The notes: a model not told the origin generated them from the sequence alone. A stretch of 64,000 nt of DNA from Acidisoma sp. PAMC 29798 (GCF_030252425.1 NZ_CP126994.1:1984001-2048000); one strand, 5' to 3'; numbered from the stretch's first letter, positions 47,001 through 56,301 are shown. Program-made: numbers and translations.

Positions 47001-48653
47001 CCCTTCGTGCTGCCGGCGTCACCGGATGACGATACGCTGAAAGCGGCCGGCATCGTCGCGTCCTGGTTCGGCCAATATGCTGACTTCCGGGGCGCGTCCT
47101 TCCCGGTATCGGCCACGCCGCCGCGCGGCAACGCTGTCATGATCGTCACCTCGATGACGCCGGGCGCCGCCTCCGTGGCGGGCCTGCCGCCGATCCAGGG
47201 ACCCGGCGTCGCCGTCATTCCCAATCCCTCGGACCCGCTTGGGACCATCCTGGTCATCTCGGGCCGGACCGGCGCTGAAGCGGCCCAGGCCGCCGCAGCC
47301 CTCGCACTGGGCAGCCGCAGCATGGGCGGCACCTCCGTGCAGGTGACACCGCCTGTGGTGCCGACCCGCGTGCCCTATGATGCGCCCGCCTGGATTCCGT
47401 CCGATCGTCCGGTGCGCATCGGCGAGTTGACGGACGCACGGAACCTGAACGGTGTCGGCTACGACAATCTTGTCCAGGTCGCGTTCCGCACCTCGCCCGA
47501 TCTCTACACGTGGCGCAACCGGGGCTTCCCGCTGCGCGTTGCCTTCCGCGCGCCGCCCGGCCCGATCGAAAACCTGGCTGTCTCGCGCCTCGATATCGGC
47601 ATCAACGGGCTCTATCTGCACTCGATCCCGCTCGCCAATGCCTCGGCGCATGCCTGGTGGCGTGACTGGGTTCCAGTATTCGGCGCGGTGGGGCCGTATT
47701 TCACGACCTATATCCCGCCCTATGACGTGTTCGGTGCCAATGCGTTGCAGTTCTTCTTCGATACCCGGCCGCTCGATCGGGGGGCGTGCGGAGCCACGCC
47801 CGCAGATCCGCAGATGGGCATCGACCCCACCACCACCATCAGCATTTCGCGCGGCTATCATTTCGCGGTCATGCCGAATCTCGCCTATTTCGTCAGCGCC
47901 GGCTTCCCCTACTCGCGGCTCGCCGACCTGACGCACACCACCGTCGTCTTGCCCGATAGCGCCGATAGCGGTGAGCAGAGCGCCTATTTGCGGATGATGG
48001 GCCGGTTCGGATACCTGACGGGCTATCCGGTGCTTGGCGTCACCGTCGCGCGACCGGAAGAAGAGGCCAATCTGCAAACCGGTGACATCCTGGTCATCGG
48101 CACGATCGCCCATCTGGGCAGCCTCACGGATATCCTGAAGAACGTTCCGGTCTCCATCGATAACGGGCAGCTTGCGGTGAAGATGGGGGATAGCGTGCTC
48201 GGCACGGTCTTCCGACTCTTCTCTTACGACCGCTCCGCCGCGCAGACGAAAGCCGCCGCCGCACTCTCGGTTTCCACCAGCCAGGACACCGCGATCGTCA
48301 GCGGCGGGCAATCGCCCTGGGATAGCAAGGCGTCGGTCGTGGCCCTTCTGGCCGGCACCCCGCAGGGCTTGGACGGCATTCTGTCGACCTTCCGCGACCC
48401 GACGCTCAATCCGCTCATCCAGGGCGACTTCAGCATCATCTCGGGTGGTCAGGTGTCGTCTTACCGCATCGGCTCGACCTATCACGTGGGCTCGCTTCCC
48501 TTCTGGATCCTGCCGAGCTTCTGGCTGGGGGATCAGCCCGCCACGATCGTCGTCCTGATGATCATCGGCTGCGCCATCCTGACCTTCGCCCTCCATGCCG
48601 CCCTGCGACGCCGGGCGCGAGCCAGGCTCAAGGCGCTGGGGGAAGACCGATGA
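44058..48653 (+). CDS. bcsAB: Fused cellulose synthase BcsA-BcsB
   Basis: A 1531-aa single polypeptide combining the UDP-glucose-using synthase and its periplasmic partner. BcsA part (to ~725): GT2 domain with Asp171-Asp172 (LDDG), Asp219-Cys-Asp221, TED (Asp316), Gln352-Trp356 (QRIRW), gating-loop FFCGS region, flanking membrane helices, then PilZ with R557-N-R-A-R561 and N584-x-S-x-x-G589, the c-di-GMP site. An internal hydrophobic segment (~729-748, ALIGLMLFIPLSTAIAQ) acts as the join. BcsB follows with its jelly-roll/flavodoxin-like domains and a C-terminal anchor (VVLMIIGCAILTFALHAAL). The fusion is the acetic-acid-bacteria form. Confidence 0.96.
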   Translation: MKGPLADKFWGIVSVVLGVFLLVTIATVPLSEGQQAIVGVSTAILFLVANRFPDRRITLFLGILSLAMSARYIYWRATETLTFQTIPQLLLGSALVMAEFYAVIVLVLGYVQTAWPLNRKPVPLPEDPADWPTVDVYIPTYNESMTIVRGTVLACRMLDYPADKLRVYILDDGKREEFRRFAAEAGVGYLTRTNNFHAKAGNLNHAMTVTHGEFIAIFDCDHIPVRAFLQLTVGWLARDKKMAMVQTPHHFYSPDPFQRNLAAGSRVPPEGNMFYGLLQDGNDYWDATFFCGSCAVIRREALASIGGFATQTVTEDAHTMLKLHRAGWSSAYLKIPLAAGLATERLILHIGQRIRWARGMMQIFRLDNPLMGPGLGLGQRLCYAGAMVHFFFGIPRVIFLVSPLAYLLLFQNMIAASPFAIAAYAIPHIFHSVATSARNQRDWRHSFWSEVYETTLALFLVRITIATMINPRAGKFNVTDKGGTLARGFFDLRAVYPNIILAFVVFLGILRGAYSMIFQKTTELVFQALLLNTIWATISLLIVLAALAVGRERQQLRNRARVKVDLPAIIHLYDGRVLTGRLQNLSQSGARAVVVRPDDLPEDTEIIMEVPLPSGSALIPSRYLRWSEKEMLLNFEPKTLADESAIIQTVFGRADAWLDWADYPPDRPLVSLWEVLVSIGGLFAPRHDGPPPTAAEKEQAEEAVKAGIARANAKLAGGSERPQIAQVARAAALIGLMLFIPLSTAIAQTTTVRPLPPAMQPNLPQTTASGPGIVPLPNIVVPATTTPQASPGSAPAAAAPTVVTPVAAATAPALTDEQAADAIENDTFSLKQLGSNAQIALRGTSPLQGVQFGVRNDEVVTSATLTVSGAMSPALIPDLSNITVTLNDQYVGTIPVNQSQPNFSVTLPVNPVFFQTSNHLNFRLTGAYTRNCNDLLSGLIWSTVYNSSTLNMTVQHLPPQRDLGQLPLPFFDNHDNSALLLPFVLPASPDDDTLKAAGIVASWFGQYADFRGASFPVSATPPRGNAVMIVTSMTPGAASVAGLPPIQGPGVAVIPNPSDPLGTILVISGRTGAEAAQAAAALALGSRSMGGTSVQVTPPVVPTRVPYDAPAWIPSDRPVRIGELTDARNLNGVGYDNLVQVAFRTSPDLYTWRNRGFPLRVAFRAPPGPIENLAVSRLDIGINGLYLHSIPLANASAHAWWRDWVPVFGAVGPYFTTYIPPYDVFGANALQFFFDTRPLDRGACGATPADPQMGIDPTTTISISRGYHFAVMPNLAYFVSAGFPYSRLADLTHTTVVLPDSADSGEQSAYLRMMGRFGYLTGYPVLGVTVARPEEEANLQTGDILVIGTIAHLGSLTDILKNVPVSIDNGQLAVKMGDSVLGTVFRLFSYDRSAAQTKAAAALSVSTSQDTAIVSGGQSPWDSKASVVALLAGTPQGLDGILSTFRDPTLNPLIQGDFSIISGGQVSSYRIGSTYHVGSLPFWILPSFWLGDQPATIVVLMIIGCAILTFALHAALRRRARARLKALGEDR

Positions 48654-51600
48654 AGCACAGCTCTAAAACGGCCGTGGCTTCGCTGGCTCTGCTGGCGGCG
48701 CTGGTGCCGTCCGCAGGGTGGGCACAGCAAGCGGCGGGCGCCGCGCCGGGTAGCCCCGTTCCGCCTGCGGCAGCCGCTCAGGCGGAGCCTGCGAACAGCG
48801 CCCTGTCGGTACTTCTGCGGCAGGCGGCCTATTGGCGGGACCAGAACAATCCGCCACGCGCCTTGGAGGCGGTGCAGAAGGCGCTGCTGCTGTCACCCAA
48901 CAATCCACGCGCCCTGGCGATCCTCGCGGAATTGCAGGCCAGCAGCGGCGACAGCACAGCCGCCCAGCAGACGTTGCAGCTTCTCCAGAAAACCAGCCCG
49001 TCCGCGCCTGACATCCACCAGGCGCAGCAGGCCGTGCGCGTCGGCCAAATCAACCCGGACGCCTTGGCCAATGCCCGCCAGCTTGCGCAGCAAGGCCATG
49101 TCAATGAAGCGGCGACCGCCTATCGACAGATATTCGGCGGCAGCACGACGCCGCCGGATTCCTTGGCGGTCGAGTATTACCAAACGCTCAGCGGCTCCGC
49201 CGGCGGCTATCAGTCCGGGCTCGACGGCCTGGCCGCGACCGCCGAGCACGATCCCAACAATTTACGGGCGCAGATTGCCTATGCCCAGGCGCTCACTTAT
49301 CGCGCCGATACGCGGAGCCAAGGCATCGATCGCTTGTCGATCCTGTCGAAGAATCCATCGATCGGCGCGCAGGCGCGCGAAAGCTGGCGTGAGGCGCTGG
49401 GGTGGCTGCCCACTGACAAAAGCGCTGTCGATGCGATCAACGCCTATAAAGCGCAGTATCCAGACGATCCCGGTATCGGGCCCCTGCTGGCCAATGCGCT
49501 CAAGCCGCCGAACCTGCCGCCCGGCGTGCAGCAGCAATCCGCAGGCTTCGACGCTCTGAAGCAGAACAACCTTCCCGAAGCGCAATCGCTGTTCCAGCAG
49601 GCGTTGACGATCAATCCGAAGGACGCGAGCGCCACCGGCGGCCTCGGCCTGGTCATGCTGCGCCAGGGCCGCTCGGCGGAAGCGACGACGCTGTTCAACC
49701 GCGCCATCGCCCTCGATCCGACCCAGGCGCCGCAATGGCGCGCCGCCTTGAACGGAGCGCAACAGGCCGCTGCCGGCGCCGCTTTGGGGGGCGAGTTCCG
49801 CACCGCCGCCGCCGCCAGCAACAGCGGCGACCTGCCGCGTGCCGAGACGTTGTATCGCTCCCTTCTCGCCCGTCAGCCCGGCAATACCGGCATCAAGATG
49901 GCGCTGGCGGGGGTGCTGGCTCGCGAAGGGAACAAGGCCGAGGCCCAGACTCTGCTTGCGGATGTGGAGCAGAGCGGCAACGGCGCGCTGTCCCAGCAGG
50001 CGCGCGCCCAGCTTCTGAGCGATCAGGCCAAGGACATGCCGGACACGGCGGGGCAGATCGCCCTCTATCGGTCGGCGGTCGATGCCGATCCCTCTAGCCC
50101 CTGGCTTCGCCTCGACCTTGCGCGGGCGCTGGTCAAGAACGGTCAGCTCACAGAGGGCCAAAGCACCATGGCCGAGGTGACGGGCGTCGCCCGACCCTCC
50201 TCCGCCGCCATTCAGGCGGGCATCATCTTCGCCAATGAAACCGGGGACAGCGCGGGCGCCGCCGCCCTCATTGCCAAGGTGCCGCCCCGGCAGCGCACCG
50301 CCGACATGAAGGCGCTCATCGCGTCGGCGCAGGTTCAGGGGCAGATCACCAATGCCACCGCCTTCGCAAGTTCCGATCCGGCCAGCACGCGGCAGCAGCT
50401 TTTTGCCATCGCGGCGCAGCGCGACCCAACGGGCGGTCGCGGTCTGGCCGTCGCCCAGGCCTTCATCAAGCTGTCCGACCCGGTCGATGCGCGCACCGCG
50501 ATCGCGACCGCAGCCGCCGCTAACCCGACCGCACCGGCCCAGGCCCGCCTGTCCTGGGCGCAGGGGTTGCTCTCGGCTGGGGACGCGTCAGGCGCCAGCG
50601 CTATGGCGAATTCGATCCAGGCCTCGTCACTGTCACCCGATCAGGCGCAGTCTCTCGCGGGCTTGCGCGTCGGCATCGCCATCCGGGGCTCTGATGCGCT
50701 GAACACGGCAGGGCGCACCGCCGACGCCTATGACCAGCTCGCGCCTGCCTTGGCCCAGAGCCCGACCGACCCGGCGCTCAACAGCGCCCTCGCGCGTCTG
50801 TATCAAACGGCCGATAATCCGCAGCAAGCGCTGGCCATCAACCAACGCATCCTGGCGCAGAATCCGGGCAATATCGATGCCCGCCGGGGCGCTGTCGCGG
50901 CGGCGATCCAGCTCGGCAATTACGAAGTCGCGTCGAGTTTCGTGAACGAGAACATCACGGAAAGCCCGAACGACCCGCAGAACTGGATTTTGGCTGCGGA
51001 TATCGCGCAGGCACGCGGCCTCAACAACGAAGCGCTGCACGACCTCCGCCAGGCGCGCGCGTTGCGGCAGCAGCAATTGGGCTATGCGGCGTCGAACAGC
51101 AGCAGCCAGAGCTTCGCTGTCGCCTCTAATGGGCCTGTGGCCACGCCGCTGGGTGCGATTTCATCCAACCCGTTCCGGAATGCGCCGACGTTCACCACGG
51201 AAGCGACAGACGGCGGTCCTTTAAGTGGCACAGGCCTCGTCGGCTTGACGACCGCGAGCGCTGACGGAACGCCCTCGGGCCCAACCGCCGCTGACCCGAT
51301 GATCGCCGATCTCAATTCGCGGATCGCGGCCATCAATCAGCAGGTGGCGCCGCAGGTGGCGGCTTCGCCCACCTACCAGCAGCGTTCCGGCACTGCGGGC
51401 TTGGATCAGCTTTCGACCTACTCCGTGCCGTTGGAAGCGAGCTTCTCCCCGGCCGGTGTCGGCCGTCTGACCATCACCGCCACGCCCACCTATCTAAGCG
51501 CGGGCCAGCTCAGTACTTCCGTTTCCTCGGCGCAGCAATCTGGCACTGCCGTCTTTGGCGGTCCGTATCCCGGCTCAGAGAGCGCGACCGGTGTTGGTCT

Positions 51601-52429
51601 GAGCGGCGGCTATACGGATGGCTGGTTTACGGGGGACGTTGGCACTACGCCGCTTGGCTTCCGCCTCACCAATGTCGTTGGCGGGATCGAGATCGCGCCC
51701 CAGTTGAACAGCCAGACAATCCTGCGCCTTACGGCGGAGCGCCGTGCGGTGACAGACAGCATGCTATCCTATGCCGGCGAGGAAGACCCGCGCACCGGGA
51801 TCATTTCCGGCGGGGTCGTTCGCTCTCGTGTCCACGGACAAATCGAGTTTTCCCCCGGCCTTGCCAGCTTCTACGCCGGCGGCGGCTACGACTGGCTGAA
51901 CGGCAGCAATGTCCAAAGCAACAGCGAGACCGAGCTCGGCGCGGGCGGCAGCTACGCCGTCTATAAGGTCCCGTCCGATGAAGTGCGGGTGGGCTTGAAC
52001 CTCGTCTATTTCGGCTATCAGCGGAACCAGGACCACTTTACGCAAGGCTATGGCGGCTATTTCAGCCCACAGAGCTATGTCGCGGCTCTGATACCAGTGA
52101 CCTGGACGGCGACGCGCGGGCCCTATGACTACACGATCGGCGGATCGATCGGCGTGCAGAACTTCAACGCGGACGGAGAGAACATCTTCCCCACGAACCA
52201 AGCTCTGCAGACCCAGGTTGCCGCACTGGCGGCGTCCGATACGAGCGTCCAAAGCACCTATGCCAGCCAGAGCAAATCCGGCGTCATCGGCGGCCTGAAC
52301 GCCAAGTTCGAGTACCACATCTCGCCCCAGCTGGTGGTGGGCGGCACCGCCGCCTATCAGAAGTCGGCGGACTGGAACGAAACCGATGTCATGGGTTTCG
52401 CCCGCTATACTTTCGACAACAATGATTAA
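48650..52429 (+). CDS. bcsC: Cellulose synthase operon protein BcsC
   Basis: A 1259-aa outer-membrane exporter. Signal peptide (residues 1-25, ending GWA) is followed by roughly 800 residues of TPR repeats (for example LPEAQSLFQQALTINPKDAS and ADAYDQLAPALAQSPTDPAL) spanning the periplasm, then a ~330-residue C-terminal 16-strand-type beta-barrel (TYSVPLEASFSPAGVGRLTI to FARYTFDN). The ATG overlaps the bcsAB stop by 4 bp, so translation is coupled. Confidence 0.95.
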   Translation: MKHSSKTAVASLALLAALVPSAGWAQQAAGAAPGSPVPPAAAAQAEPANSALSVLLRQAAYWRDQNNPPRALEAVQKALLLSPNNPRALAILAELQASSGDSTAAQQTLQLLQKTSPSAPDIHQAQQAVRVGQINPDALANARQLAQQGHVNEAATAYRQIFGGSTTPPDSLAVEYYQTLSGSAGGYQSGLDGLAATAEHDPNNLRAQIAYAQALTYRADTRSQGIDRLSILSKNPSIGAQARESWREALGWLPTDKSAVDAINAYKAQYPDDPGIGPLLANALKPPNLPPGVQQQSAGFDALKQNNLPEAQSLFQQALTINPKDASATGGLGLVMLRQGRSAEATTLFNRAIALDPTQAPQWRAALNGAQQAAAGAALGGEFRTAAAASNSGDLPRAETLYRSLLARQPGNTGIKMALAGVLAREGNKAEAQTLLADVEQSGNGALSQQARAQLLSDQAKDMPDTAGQIALYRSAVDADPSSPWLRLDLARALVKNGQLTEGQSTMAEVTGVARPSSAAIQAGIIFANETGDSAGAAALIAKVPPRQRTADMKALIASAQVQGQITNATAFASSDPASTRQQLFAIAAQRDPTGGRGLAVAQAFIKLSDPVDARTAIATAAAANPTAPAQARLSWAQGLLSAGDASGASAMANSIQASSLSPDQAQSLAGLRVGIAIRGSDALNTAGRTADAYDQLAPALAQSPTDPALNSALARLYQTADNPQQALAINQRILAQNPGNIDARRGAVAAAIQLGNYEVASSFVNENITESPNDPQNWILAADIAQARGLNNEALHDLRQARALRQQQLGYAASNSSSQSFAVASNGPVATPLGAISSNPFRNAPTFTTEATDGGPLSGTGLVGLTTASADGTPSGPTAADPMIADLNSRIAAINQQVAPQVAASPTYQQRSGTAGLDQLSTYSVPLEASFSPAGVGRLTITATPTYLSAGQLSTSVSSAQQSGTAVFGGPYPGSESATGVGLSGGYTDGWFTGDVGTTPLGFRLTNVVGGIEIAPQLNSQTILRLTAERRAVTDSMLSYAGEEDPRTGIISGGVVRSRVHGQIEFSPGLASFYAGGGYDWLNGSNVQSNSETELGAGGSYAVYKVPSDEVRVGLNLVYFGYQRNQDHFTQGYGGYFSPQSYVAALIPVTWTATRGPYDYTIGGSIGVQNFNADGENIFPTNQALQTQVAALAASDTSVQSTYASQSKSGVIGGLNAKFEYHISPQLVVGGTAAYQKSADWNETDVMGFARYTFDNND

Positions 52430-52444
52430 GGACGACGCCACTCC

Positions 52445-52879
52445 ATGAGCGCCTCCACGTCTGACTGGCGCCCCTTCCTGCGTGCCTTGGCGGAAGAGAT
52501 CGATGCGGTGGCGGGCGTTGCCGGCCGTGACACCTTGCTGCATGGCGTGGGCAGCCGCATGGCCGCCCTCTATCCGGTTCTGCCGCGTGATTCGGCCGAA
52601 GGTCTGTCGATCGAGATGAACGAGGCCTTGGCGAGCTTCGGTCTCGGCGCCGTGGAGATCACCTTCTCCGAGGCCGAGCATTGCCTGTTGCTCACCCATC
52701 AGGGTCTGCCACGCGTCGGTGGTGGCGGCACGCCGCCCGGCACGTGGCTGGCGGCGCTGCTCGAAGGTCTTTTCGAAGGCTGGATGGGTCAGCAGCCCGG
52801 GGCGGACGCGACCTTCGCCGCCCATCGGGCAGCGTCCGGGGCGATCGACGCCATCGTCGTCCGCTACGGGCCGGCGTAG
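52445..52879 (+). CDS. bcsD: Cellulose crystallisation protein BcsD
   Basis: A 144-aa homologue of AcsD/BcsD, which forms octameric rings that help line up glucan chains into crystalline ribbons. The family pattern WRPFLRALAEEIDAVAGVAG, then GRDTLLHGVGSRMA, is visible at the N-terminus, with LLEGLFEGWMGQQPGA later. It ends the operon, 15 bp after bcsC. No beta-glucosidase gene follows, unlike in Komagataeibacter. A palindromic repeat begins at its stop codon. Confidence 0.93.
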   Translation: MSASTSDWRPFLRALAEEIDAVAGVAGRDTLLHGVGSRMAALYPVLPRDSAEGLSIEMNEALASFGLGAVEITFSEAEHCLLLTHQGLPRVGGGGTPPGTWLAALLEGLFEGWMGQQPGADATFAAHRAASGAIDAIVVRYGPA

Positions 52880-52905
52880 GACGGAAAAGCGGAGCGTATT
52901 CCGCC
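52877..52905. repeat. Dispersed palindromic repeat, copy 4 (bcsD-accA)
   Basis: TAGGACGGAAAAGCGGAGCG continues to TTCCGCC, with CGGAA/TTCCG pairing. The first TAG is the bcsD stop codon. It lies between convergent bcsD and accA and may act as a weak transcript end. Confidence 0.65.
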
Positions 52906-52924
52906 GAACGGGCGGGTTACGCCC

Positions 52925-53881
52925 TCAGACCACCCCGTCGCGGCCCATCGCCAAGAACTTCTCGCGCCGCTTCGTTTTCAACGCGGCGGGCGTCTGTTCC
53001 AGCAGCGGCCGGAGGGCGTGATCAATCGCCTCCCCCACAGCGGCGATCATTTCGGCCGGCGCGCGATGAGCGCCGCCCAAAGGCTCGGGAATAACCGCGT
53101 CGATCAGGTCGAAACGGCGCAGGTCATCCGCCGTGAGACGCAGCGCATCGGCCGCGAGCGGTGCGGAGGCCGCGTCGCGCCATAGGATGGACGCGCAGCC
53201 CTCAGGCGAAATCACGGAGTAGATCGCATGCTCCAGCATCAGCACGCGGTCGGCGGCACCGATGGCGATGGCGCCGCCAGAGCCGCCCTCCCCGATCACA
53301 GTCGCGATGAACGGGACAGGCGCCAAGAGGCCGACATCAATGCAGCTTGCGATGGCCTCGGCCTGACCACGGGCCTCGGCATCGATACCCGGATAGGCGC
53401 CGGAGGTATCGATGAAGCTGAGGATCGGCAGGTTGAAGCGGCCGGCCAATTCGATGAGGCGCTTGACCTTGCGATAGCCTTCGGGCCGCGCACTACCAAA
53501 ATTATGCTTGATGCGGCTATCGGTGTCGGTGCCCTTCTCGGTGCCCATCACCATCACCGGAACGCCGTTAAAACGCCCGACTCCGCCGACGATCGCGGCA
53601 TCCTCGGCGAAAGCGCGGTCACCGCCGAGGGGCGTGAAATCGGTGATCAGGGCCGCGATGTAGGACAGCGCGCGCGGCCTGTCCGGATGGCGGGCGACCT
53701 GCGTCTTCTGCCAGGGCGAGAGCTTGGCATAGAGCGTGCGCAGCTGACGGTCCGCCTTTTCGGACAGACGGCCGACCTCGTCGGCGATGCTCAGCCCCTC
53801 AGGACCGGGCATGCGCCGCAATTCCTCGATCTTGTTCTCGAGTTCGGCGAGCGGCTTCTCGAAATCAAGGAAATGGCGCAT
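52925..53881 (-). CDS. accA: Acetyl-CoA carboxylase carboxyltransferase subunit alpha
   Basis: A 318-aa biotin-dependent carboxyltransferase subunit for malonyl-CoA synthesis. MRHFLDFEKPLAELENKIEE is the family start, which fixes the ATG at 53881 rather than an in-frame codon 11 residues earlier. The core shows FGSARPEGYRKVKRLIELA, DTSGAYPGIDAEARGQAEAI, GEGGSGGAIAIG and VISPEGCASILW. The accD partner is elsewhere. Confidence 0.97.
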   Translation of the reverse strand: MRHFLDFEKPLAELENKIEELRRMPGPEGLSIADEVGRLSEKADRQLRTLYAKLSPWQKTQVARHPDRPRALSYIAALITDFTPLGGDRAFAEDAAIVGGVGRFNGVPVMVMGTEKGTDTDSRIKHNFGSARPEGYRKVKRLIELAGRFNLPILSFIDTSGAYPGIDAEARGQAEAIASCIDVGLLAPVPFIATVIGEGGSGGAIAIGAADRVLMLEHAIYSVISPEGCASILWRDAASAPLAADALRLTADDLRRFDLIDAVIPEPLGGAHRAPAEMIAAVGEAIDHALRPLLEQTPAALKTKRREKFLAMGRDGVV

Positions 53882-53956
53882 GGGCTGTGTTAGCTCGATC
53901 TGAGAGTGGGGCAAGCGCGTCGGGCCGAGTGAGCGGAGGACAACAGTCCTCCCGTG

Positions 53957-54751
53957 TCAGGTCAGCGCCGCCTCGGGGAAAAGGGCGAGCCCGGTCTCGG
54001 GGCCAGAAAACGCATCCATAACCTCGTTCGCGGGCCCATCTGCGCGGACATGGCCGTCTTCCAGCCAGATGACCCGCGTACACCAGGACCGCACGATGTC
54101 GGGGATATGGGTCGACAGCACCAGGATATCGGCGCCGCGCACCATGCTCTCCAACCGCTCCTGCGCCTTGACGCGGAAGGACGCGTCACCCGCCAGGAAC
54201 CACTCATCCATCAGCAAAACCTGCGGGCGGATGGCGGTCGCCATGGCGAAGGCCAGGCGGACGACCATGCCGGAGCTGTAGATGCGAACTGGCAGGTCGA
54301 AGAAGTCACCAAGCTCGGCGAAGCTGCGCACGTCTTCCTGGAGATGTTGGATGCTGGCGGTGTCCATCCGGTGGAAGCGACCGCGCAACGAGACGTTTTC
54401 ACGTCCGGTCAATTCTAGGTTCATGCCCTGACCGGGGTCGAGCAGCGCGTTCAGGCTGCCCTGGATCTGCACGCGCCCACCGACGGGCTCATAGACGCCG
54501 GCCAAAGCCCGCAGCAGCGTGGTCTTGCCGGCGCCATTATGGCCGACGAGGCCGAGGCGCTCCCCCGGCCCGAGGGAGAAGCTCACGTCCCGCAACGCCT
54601 CGACAACCATGCGATGCTGGCTGTTCTGCTGCAGACGCCGCCCCTGCGCGGCTGCCAGCATAGTCTTCTTCAAACTGCGGGACTGGCCGTGATAGAGCGG
54701 AAACTCGATCCGCAGATCCTGGACGTCGATGCGGGCGTTCATCGCGGTCAT
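53957..54751 (-). CDS. Polysaccharide ABC transporter ATP-binding protein (Wzt/KpsT type)
   Basis: A 264-aa ATPase for export of lipid- or carrier-linked glycans. Walker A GHNGAGKTTLLRALAG, the signature IYSSGMVVRLAFAMA and Walker B VLLMDEWFLAGD are the forms seen in KpsT/Wzt/TagH transporters. No C-terminal carbohydrate-binding domain is present. The ATG overlaps the permease stop by 4 bp. Confidence 0.92.
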   Translation of the reverse strand: MTAMNARIDVQDLRIEFPLYHGQSRSLKKTMLAAAQGRRLQQNSQHRMVVEALRDVSFSLGPGERLGLVGHNGAGKTTLLRALAGVYEPVGGRVQIQGSLNALLDPGQGMNLELTGRENVSLRGRFHRMDTASIQHLQEDVRSFAELGDFFDLPVRIYSSGMVVRLAFAMATAIRPQVLLMDEWFLAGDASFRVKAQERLESMVRGADILVLSTHIPDIVRSWCTRVIWLEDGHVRADGPANEVMDAFSGPETGLALFPEAALT

Positions 54752-55623
54752 ATCCAGAAGGCGATCCGATGACGGACGCGCAGGAAGGTGAGCCAGGCGA
54801 CGCCGCAGAGCGCCACGGAATAGATGAGGGCGCTGATATAGGTCGCCGTGGTCGGTATCTGGCCCAATAGCGGCGCGCGGAGCACCTGAAGCACCGAGTA
54901 GAAGGGGTCGTAGACGAGGAACCATCCGCGCGCGCCCAGGAAGTCCGGCTTCCACATCACGGCACTGACGTAGAAGGCGATCTGCATGACGCTGCCGATG
55001 ATGGGCGGAATGTCACGGAAGCGGGCGCAGAGGGCGCCGAGCATCATGGCGGCGGCCGCACCATCGATCAGCCACAGGATCAAGGCCGGGATGGCCGCGA
55101 AAGCGTGCAGCGTGAGCGGAACCTGGAACGCCACGAAGACCACAACGATGACGATGACGTTGTGGCCGAGGATCAGAACGTTTCGCGCAAGCAACTGGAT
55201 AATATAGAGCGAAAACGGAATCCGCATCGATCGGATCATGCCCTCAGCCTGCACGAAGCTTGTGCAGCCTTCTGAGATGATCGTCGACAGGAAACTCCAA
55301 AGCACCAGCGAAAGGGCCAGGAACGGCAAGTAGTCGCGCACCTCGGTATGGAACAGATAAGCGTAGAGGAAACCGAGCGAGGCGATCATCAACGCCGTCG
55401 ACAGGGTCAGCCAGAGCGGGCCGAGGACGGAGCCGCGATAGCGCAGGCGGATATCGAGCCAGCTCAGCGTGAACGCAAGACGCCAGAGCGAAACGGCTTT
55501 GGTGATATCGGCCACCGCCATGCGATTGCGCGCGACGAAGCCCAGGCCGTGGCGCAGGTCGATGGCAAACCCTTGCTCGGCTTCGGACGGAACCAGCGAC
55601 TGGCGGTCGGAAATGACGTTCAT
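54748..55623 (-). CDS. Polysaccharide ABC transporter permease (ABC-2 type)
   Basis: A 291-aa membrane subunit with six segments. The interfacial region LSWLDIRLRYRGSVLGPLWL is characteristic of Wzm/KpsM/TagG permeases. It pairs with the ATPase downstream to export a polysaccharide. No biosynthesis cluster lies alongside, except a GT61 gene about 2.4 kb away on the other strand. Confidence 0.92.
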   Translation of the reverse strand: MNVISDRQSLVPSEAEQGFAIDLRHGLGFVARNRMAVADITKAVSLWRLAFTLSWLDIRLRYRGSVLGPLWLTLSTALMIASLGFLYAYLFHTEVRDYLPFLALSLVLWSFLSTIISEGCTSFVQAEGMIRSMRIPFSLYIIQLLARNVLILGHNVIVIVVVFVAFQVPLTLHAFAAIPALILWLIDGAAAAMMLGALCARFRDIPPIIGSVMQIAFYVSAVMWKPDFLGARGWFLVYDPFYSVLQVLRAPLLGQIPTTATYISALIYSVALCGVAWLTFLRVRHRIAFWI

Positions 55624-55698
55624 AAGGCGCCGCCGATAGCCGATCCGTCCTGTTGCTGCAACTGCGCCCTTCGGATGGGTTGCCTTACGCGCATTGCA

Positions 55699-56094
55699 TC
55701 AGCTCGCCGGCGCGGCCGGCACCAGTGTCGGTGTCGCCCCCGGCACGAGACGCACACGCTGACCGGGAACCAGATGCAGCGGGTCCGCTTGCACGACGGA
55801 GAGCGTGCGCCCGTCATCCGTCTGAAGCACGACTTCGGATGCGGATATCCCTGGTTGAAGCGGAACGCCCATGGCGGCAAGGATCTGTGCGCGCGAATCG
55901 CCCGACGCAATGGCCTGCGTGATAGGGCGGACCGCATCCACCGTCGCGTAGGACGGTCCGCTCAGTGTGACTGTATCGACGGCCGATGCTTGCAGGGGCG
56001 CAGTCGGCGCCGCGCAGCCCACCACAGTCACAGCAACACACAAGGTCAGCGCCGCGCCAACACGCCCGAATGTGAACAACCACACCTCCAACAC
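55699..56094 (-). CDS. Hypothetical lipoprotein (about 131 aa)
   Basis: The hydrophobic leader ends in a lipobox-like VVGC, followed by an Ala/Thr-rich stretch. The C-terminal part (DDGRTLSVVQADPLHLVPGQ, then RVRLVPG) resembles the glycine-zipper SlyB/Pcp-type tail. Probably an outer-membrane lipoprotein of unknown role. GTG 56094 is one of several possible starts; a TTG five codons further in has GGAGG upstream. It lies 75 bp upstream of the ABC permease on the same strand. Confidence 0.6.
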   Translation of the reverse strand: MLEVWLFTFGRVGAALTLCVAVTVVGCAAPTAPLQASAVDTVTLSGPSYATVDAVRPITQAIASGDSRAQILAAMGVPLQPGISASEVVLQTDDGRTLSVVQADPLHLVPGQRVRLVPGATPTLVPAAPAS

Positions 56095-56301
56095 GAGTTC
56101 GTGAGCAATCTATGTCAGGTGCAATCTAGCGGACATACAGCGGACTGTCGTCAATAGTTCGTGTTGCGCGAAACTTCGGGTTCGATTAATGGGTTAGAAG
56201 ACGTTCCTGTCCGCTAATCTGAAGCAATGTTTCGAGCGGCGACTCTTGTCGTCGTGACTCACCGGTCCCCGAGGGCCGCGCCACGACGGAGGCTGTTTCC
56301 C

